Positions 24,941-27,901 of a stretch of 27,901 nt of DNA are shown in pieces. The stretch is from Actinomycetales bacterium. GTDB taxonomy: Bacteria; Actinomycetota; Actinomycetes; Actinomycetales; JAHECE01. Position 1 is the stretch's first letter. Every line of letters starts with the position of its first letter. The stretch spans positions 1,701-29,601 of the forward strand of contig JAHECE010000004.1 of assembly GCA_024641895.1 (NCBI GenBank). The letters are read 5' to 3'. A program made the translations under genes and the position numbers. The notes below the pieces were generated by a model, which worked only from the letters and a program-made list of their open reading frames with translations, did not search any database and was not told the DNA's origin.

Positions 24941-26641
24941 ATGAGCCCAGACGACATCGACGTCAAGCCCCGCAGCCGCCAGGTCACCGATGGTCTCGAG
25001 GCGACCGCCGCGCGAGGGATGCTCCGCGCCGTCGGCCTCGGGGACGACGACTTCGCGAAGCCGCAGATCGGCATAGCGAGCTCGTGGAACGAGATCACGC
25101 CCTGCAACCTCTCCCTCGACCGCCTGGCAAAGGCGGCCAAGGAGGGTGTGCACGCCGCGGGCGGGTACCCGCTCGAGTTCGGCACGATCTCGGTCTCGGA
25201 CGGCATCTCGATGGGCCACGAGGGCATGCACTTCTCCCTCGTGAGCCGCGACGTGATCGCGGACAGCGTGGAGACGGTGATGCAGGCCGAGCGCCTCGAC
25301 GGCTCGGTGCTCCTCGCCGGCTGCGACAAGTCTCTGCCCGGGATGCTCATGGCCGCCGCCCGACTGGACCTCGCTGCGGTGTTCCTCTACGCCGGCTCGA
25401 TCATGCCCGGCTGGGTCAAGCTGTCGGACGGCACGGAGAAGGACGTCACGATCATCGACGCCTTCGAGGCTGTCGGCGCCTGCGCGCGCGGTCGGATGAG
25501 CCAGGAGGACGTCGACCGTATCGAGCGGGCGATCTGCCCGGGAGAGGGCGCCTGCGGCGGCATGTACACCGCGAACACCATGGCCTCCGTCGCAGAGGCG
25601 ATCGGCATGTCGATCCCCGGCTCGGCGGCGCCGCCGTCGGCCGACCGCCGCCGCGACGCCTTCGCCCACCGCTCGGGTGAGGCTGTCGTGGAGCTGCTGC
25701 GCAAGGGCATCACCGCCCGCCAGATCATGACGAAGCCGGCGTTCGAGAACGCCATCGCGGTCGTCATGGCCTTCGGTGGCAGCACGAACGCCGTGCTGCA
25801 CCTGTTGGCCATCGCCCACGAGGCCGAGGTCGACCTCACCCTCGACGACTTCTCGCGGGTCGCAGCCCGGGTACCCCACCTCGGTGACCTCAAGCCCTTC
25901 GGCCAGTTCGTCATGAACGACGTCGACCGGATCGGCGGCGTCCCCGTCGTCATGAAGGCGCTCCTCGACGCAGGCCTGATCAACGGCGACTGCCTCACGG
26001 TGACGGGAAAGACCGTTGCCGAGAACCTGGCGAGCATCGCACCGCCGGACCCGGACGGCAAGATCCTCCGGGCGCTCGACAACCCGATCCACGCCACCGG
26101 CGGCATCACGATCCTGCACGGCTCCCTCGCGCCCGAGGGAGCGGTCGTGAAGTCTGCCGGCTTCGACTCCGACGTCTTCGAGGGCACCGCACGCGTCTTC
26201 GAGCGCGAGCGTGCGGCGCTGGACGCCCTGGAGGACGGCACGATCACGGCCGGCGACGTCGTCGTCATCCGCTACGAGGGCCCGAAGGGCGGCCCGGGCA
26301 TGCGGGAGATGCTCGCCATCACCGGCGCGATCAAGGGCGCCGGTCTCGGCAAGACCGTGCTCCTGCTCACCGACGGCCGGTTCTCCGGCGGAACGACCGG
26401 CCTGTGCGTCGGTCACGTCGCGCCCGAGGCCGTGGACGCCGGACCGATCGCCTTCGTGCGCGACGGCGACAAGATCCGCCTCGACGTCGCGAACCAGACC
26501 CTCGACCTTCTCGTCGACGAGACCGAGCTCGAGGCCCGCAAGGCCGGCTGGGCGCCGCTGCCTCCTCGATACACCCGAGGGGTGCTCGCCAAGTACGCCA
26601 AGCTCGTCCAGTCGGCGTCCCGCGGGGCGATCCTCGAGTAG
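24941..26641 (+). CDS. ilvD: Dihydroxy-acid dehydratase
   Basis: IlvD dehydrates 2,3-dihydroxy acids to 2-keto acids in valine, isoleucine and pantothenate synthesis, using an Fe-S cluster and Mg2+. The 566-residue protein starts MSPDDIDVKPRSRQVTDGLE. The three cluster cysteines are visible: Cys55 in EITPCN, Cys128 in LAGCDKSLPGML (with Lys130 and the Mg-binding Asp129 region), and Cys205 in GEGACGGMYTANTM. The C-terminal region has KGGPGMREM and TDGRFSGGTTGLCVGHVAPEA, with the catalytic serine region. Length is typical. The ATG at 24941 matches the family N terminus and follows TAGGCT by 8 nt, so the longer open frame upstream is not used. No other ilv genes are in the window. Confidence 0.97.
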   Translation: MSPDDIDVKPRSRQVTDGLEATAARGMLRAVGLGDDDFAKPQIGIASSWNEITPCNLSLDRLAKAAKEGVHAAGGYPLEFGTISVSDGISMGHEGMHFSLVSRDVIADSVETVMQAERLDGSVLLAGCDKSLPGMLMAAARLDLAAVFLYAGSIMPGWVKLSDGTEKDVTIIDAFEAVGACARGRMSQEDVDRIERAICPGEGACGGMYTANTMASVAEAIGMSIPGSAAPPSADRRRDAFAHRSGEAVVELLRKGITARQIMTKPAFENAIAVVMAFGGSTNAVLHLLAIAHEAEVDLTLDDFSRVAARVPHLGDLKPFGQFVMNDVDRIGGVPVVMKALLDAGLINGDCLTVTGKTVAENLASIAPPDPDGKILRALDNPIHATGGITILHGSLAPEGAVVKSAGFDSDVFEGTARVFERERAALDALEDGTITAGDVVVIRYEGPKGGPGMREMLAITGAIKGAGLGKTVLLLTDGRFSGGTTGLCVGHVAPEAVDAGPIAFVRDGDKIRLDVANQTLDLLVDETELEARKAGWAPLPPRYTRGVLAKYAKLVQSASRGAILE

Positions 26642-26681
26642 GGATGCGGCGATCCTGGGCCGGTCGGGGCCGCCCTGACCT

Positions 26682-26687
26682 TACGGT
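26682..26687 (+). promoter_or_regulatory. Candidate -10 box (TACGGT) of the M50-like gene
   Basis: TACGGT lies 18 nt before the ATG at 26706, and GGAGG (26697-26701) lies between them, so this would be a short-leader rather than leaderless promoter. The gap after the ilvD stop is only 64 bp, so read-through from ilvD is also possible. Confidence 0.35.
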
Positions 26688-26705
26688 GCTGCGCCCGGAG
26701 GCCCG

Positions 26706-27422
26706 ATGGACCTGCTGAGCAGGGCCTGGGAGCACGCGACGACGCCGCTGGCGCACCCGCCCGCGGGCGTCGTGCTTGCTGCAGCTGTCGTCGCGTTCGC
26801 CCTCGTCGCCGTGCCCGGACCGTGGCGGGTCGCTCGCCACGCGCTGACCGTGCTGCACGAGGGGGCACACGCTGCGGTCGCTGTGCTCTCCGGGCGGCGT
26901 CTCGCCGGGATTCGGCTGCACACCGACACCTCAGGGCTGACGGTGTCCGTCGGGCGGGCTCGAGGGCCCGGCATGGTCGCCACGGCGGCTGCCGGGTATC
27001 CCGGCCCGGCCCTCGTCGGGCTCGCGGCGGCGTGGTTCCTGGCACGCGGCTACGGCGTCGGCGTCCTCTGGGCGCTGCTCGTCGCGGTTGCCCTTCTCGT
27101 GGTCCAGGTGCGAAATGCCTTCGGCCTCTGGGTGCTCCTCCTGGGCGGTGGCGGGTTGCTGGCCCTGACCTGGTGGGCGCCGGCCTCGTGGCAGGTGGCC
27201 GTCGCGTACAGCCTCACGGCCTTCCTCCTCCTCGGGTCGCCGAGGGCGGTGCTCGAGCTCCAGGCGCACCGGCGGCGTGACCGGCGTGCCGGGCGGGCCC
27301 GATCGAGCGACGCGGACCTGCTCGCTCGCCTTACCAGGCTGCCCGCGATCGTCTGGGTGTCCGTGTTCTTCGTGACGACGCTCGCCGCGCTCGGTCTGGG
27401 CGCGGCTTGGATCCTCGGGTAG
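26706..27422 (+). CDS. M50-like (site-2 protease type) membrane metallopeptidase
   Basis: A 238-residue integral membrane protein with about five or six hydrophobic segments (roughly residues 20-37, 92-112, 116-134, 140-157, 162-178 and 215-236). HEGAH (residues 51-55) in TVLHEGAHAAVAVLSGRR fits the zinc HExxH motif at a membrane face, as in M50 peptidases. A late SSDADLLARLTRLPAIVW (200-217) may supply the third ligand through Asp202 or Asp204; this is inference. It is shorter than RseP-type proteases and has no PDZ domain, and small M50-like proteins of this shape are common in actinobacteria. ATG 26706 has GGAGG 4 nt upstream. The substrate is unknown. It sits 64 bp after ilvD with no evident functional link. 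Confidence 0.82.
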   Translation: MDLLSRAWEHATTPLAHPPAGVVLAAAVVAFALVAVPGPWRVARHALTVLHEGAHAAVAVLSGRRLAGIRLHTDTSGLTVSVGRARGPGMVATAAAGYPGPALVGLAAAWFLARGYGVGVLWALLVAVALLVVQVRNAFGLWVLLLGGGGLLALTWWAPASWQVAVAYSLTAFLLLGSPRAVLELQAHRRRDRRAGRARSSDADLLARLTRLPAIVWVSVFFVTTLAALGLGAAWILG

Positions 27423-27453
27423 GGACGCGGCTTCCCCGCGGGGGCACCGTCGG

Positions 27454-27482
27454 CCGACCTGCGCAGATGCCCCTGAGGTCGG
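27454..27482 (+). terminator. Possible terminator hairpin after the M50-like gene
   Basis: CCGACCT and AGGTCGG are perfect 7-bp complementary arms around a 15-nt loop, 31 nt after the M50-like stop. No T-tract follows, and the loop is long for an intrinsic terminator. Confidence 0.3.
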
Positions 27483-27487
27483 ATGAT

Positions 27488-27540
27488 CGTGCGCTGCGTC
27501 GTGCGCTGCGTCGTGCGCTGCGTCGTGCGCTGCGTCGTGC
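27488..27540. repeat. 12-bp tandem repeat, 4.4 copies
   Basis: CGTGCGCTGCGT is repeated four times without a mismatch, plus CGTGC of a fifth copy. It lies in the intergenic region after the M50-like gene, directly behind a hairpin. The unit contains the inner sub-repeats CGTGCG and CTGCGT. Confidence 0.9.
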
Positions 27541-27833
27541 CCGGCGGTAGCGCGAGCCGAGCCCCGACTGGGCCTCGACACCGAAGCGTGGGCGCGCGGG
27601 CCGAGGACGACCTCGACCACGCTGCGCACCCCAACCCCGTTGCGCCGCCGAGCCTGGCCGGCGCGAGGCTTCTCGGCACCTCGGTGACCGACCGGGGAAT
27701 CGAGGTGGACCCCCCCGGGCGTCTGCCAGGACGCGGGCCGACGTCCCCGGCCCCGTCGCCGCCCTGCAGCCTCTGTGCGACGTGATGTGCCCGTGGGCGT
27801 GGTGCCTCGGGGTGGGTCGGGTCCGCGGGTCGG

Positions 27834-27901
27834 TCAGTAGGGGGGTGGTGTGTTGTGGTGTTGGCGGGGGAGTTGGTGGGAGGTGCCGTCGGGGTTGCGG
27901 C
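27834..27901 (-). CDS. 3' end of a minus-strand gene, possibly HNH/DUF222-type
   Basis: Reading into the window from the right edge, the minus strand gives RNPDGTSHQLPRQHHNTPP, then PY and TGA. The xxPDG turn followed by a Pro/His-rich end resembles the C termini of actinobacterial DUF222/HNH endonuclease (13E12-type) proteins, but 21 residues are too few to be sure. The coding strand is strikingly T-poor and rich in CAC/CCC codons, unlike the neighbouring genes, which would suit a mobile or repeat-family gene. Confidence 0.35.
   Translation of the reverse strand, partial: RNPDGTSHQLPRQHHNTPPPY

Larger units (their letters stand above)
27423..27833. other. 411-bp region without a convincing gene
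   Basis: Contains a possible terminator hairpin (27454-27482) and the 12-bp tandem repeat (27488-27540). Past the repeat, 27541-27833, open frames exist on both strands but have the compositional look of GC-rich noncoding DNA and no recognisable protein. No RNA gene is recognised. Confidence 0.55.

Noticed and set aside
27483..27785. Plus-strand open frame of 100 codons starting in the 12-bp repeat
   Set aside because: The N terminus is just the translated repeat and the rest is Pro/Ser/Arg low complexity, with no ribosome binding site or recognisable motif.

Overview
The window is very GC-rich, with strongly G/C-biased third codon positions, GTG starts and dense gene packing (many ATGA or TGATG stop/start overlaps). 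Its gene content (GlgE alpha-glucan pathway, GatCAB, LigA with a lineage-type insertion, leaderless-looking promoters) points to an actinobacterium. Micrococcales, possibly near Cellulomonadaceae, is my best guess from protein style; no rRNA or other marker here confirms it.

Positions 1-8659 (minus strand) hold an alpha-glucan/trehalose cluster read glgX > glgE > treS > mak > glgB, with glgB cut by the window edge. By family knowledge, TreS interconverts trehalose and maltose, Mak phosphorylates maltose, GlgE transfers maltosyl units from maltose-1-phosphate onto alpha-1,4-glucan, GlgB branches the product and GlgX debranches it. treS overlaps glgE by 4 bp and mak overlaps treS by 13 bp.

Positions 8766-15705 (plus strand) hold the electron transfer flavoprotein pair etfB-etfA, then a cysteine desulfurase overlapping mnmA (sulfur relay for tRNA 2-thiouridine), then ligA and a small conserved protein of unknown function. 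Positions 15777-18490 hold a two-gene unit: a uridine-kinase-like P-loop kinase overlapping (ATGA) a divergent GH13-like protein of 689 aa. I recognise the folds but not a described function, and this is the best candidate in the window for an undescribed system.

Positions 18552-22431 hold gatC-gatA-gatB (Glu-tRNAGln amidotransferase) followed by a GNAT acetyltransferase whose stop codon shares the palindrome CTAG with the stop of the convergent photolyase gene (22428-23840, minus). Upstream of the photolyase is a TipAS-type ligand-binding protein with its own strong ribosome binding site. It is preceded by the out-of-frame wreck of a MerR DNA-binding domain. ilvD (24941-26641) and an M50-like membrane metallopeptidase (26706-27422) follow on the plus strand. 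The last 480 bp hold a hairpin, a 12-bp tandem repeat and the 3' end of a minus-strand gene.

A recurrent theme is a TANNNT hexamer ending 6-8 nt before a start codon with no Shine-Dalgarno sequence (glgE, cysteine desulfurase, the kinase, gatC, photolyase, ilvD), the pattern expected of leaderless actinobacterial transcripts.
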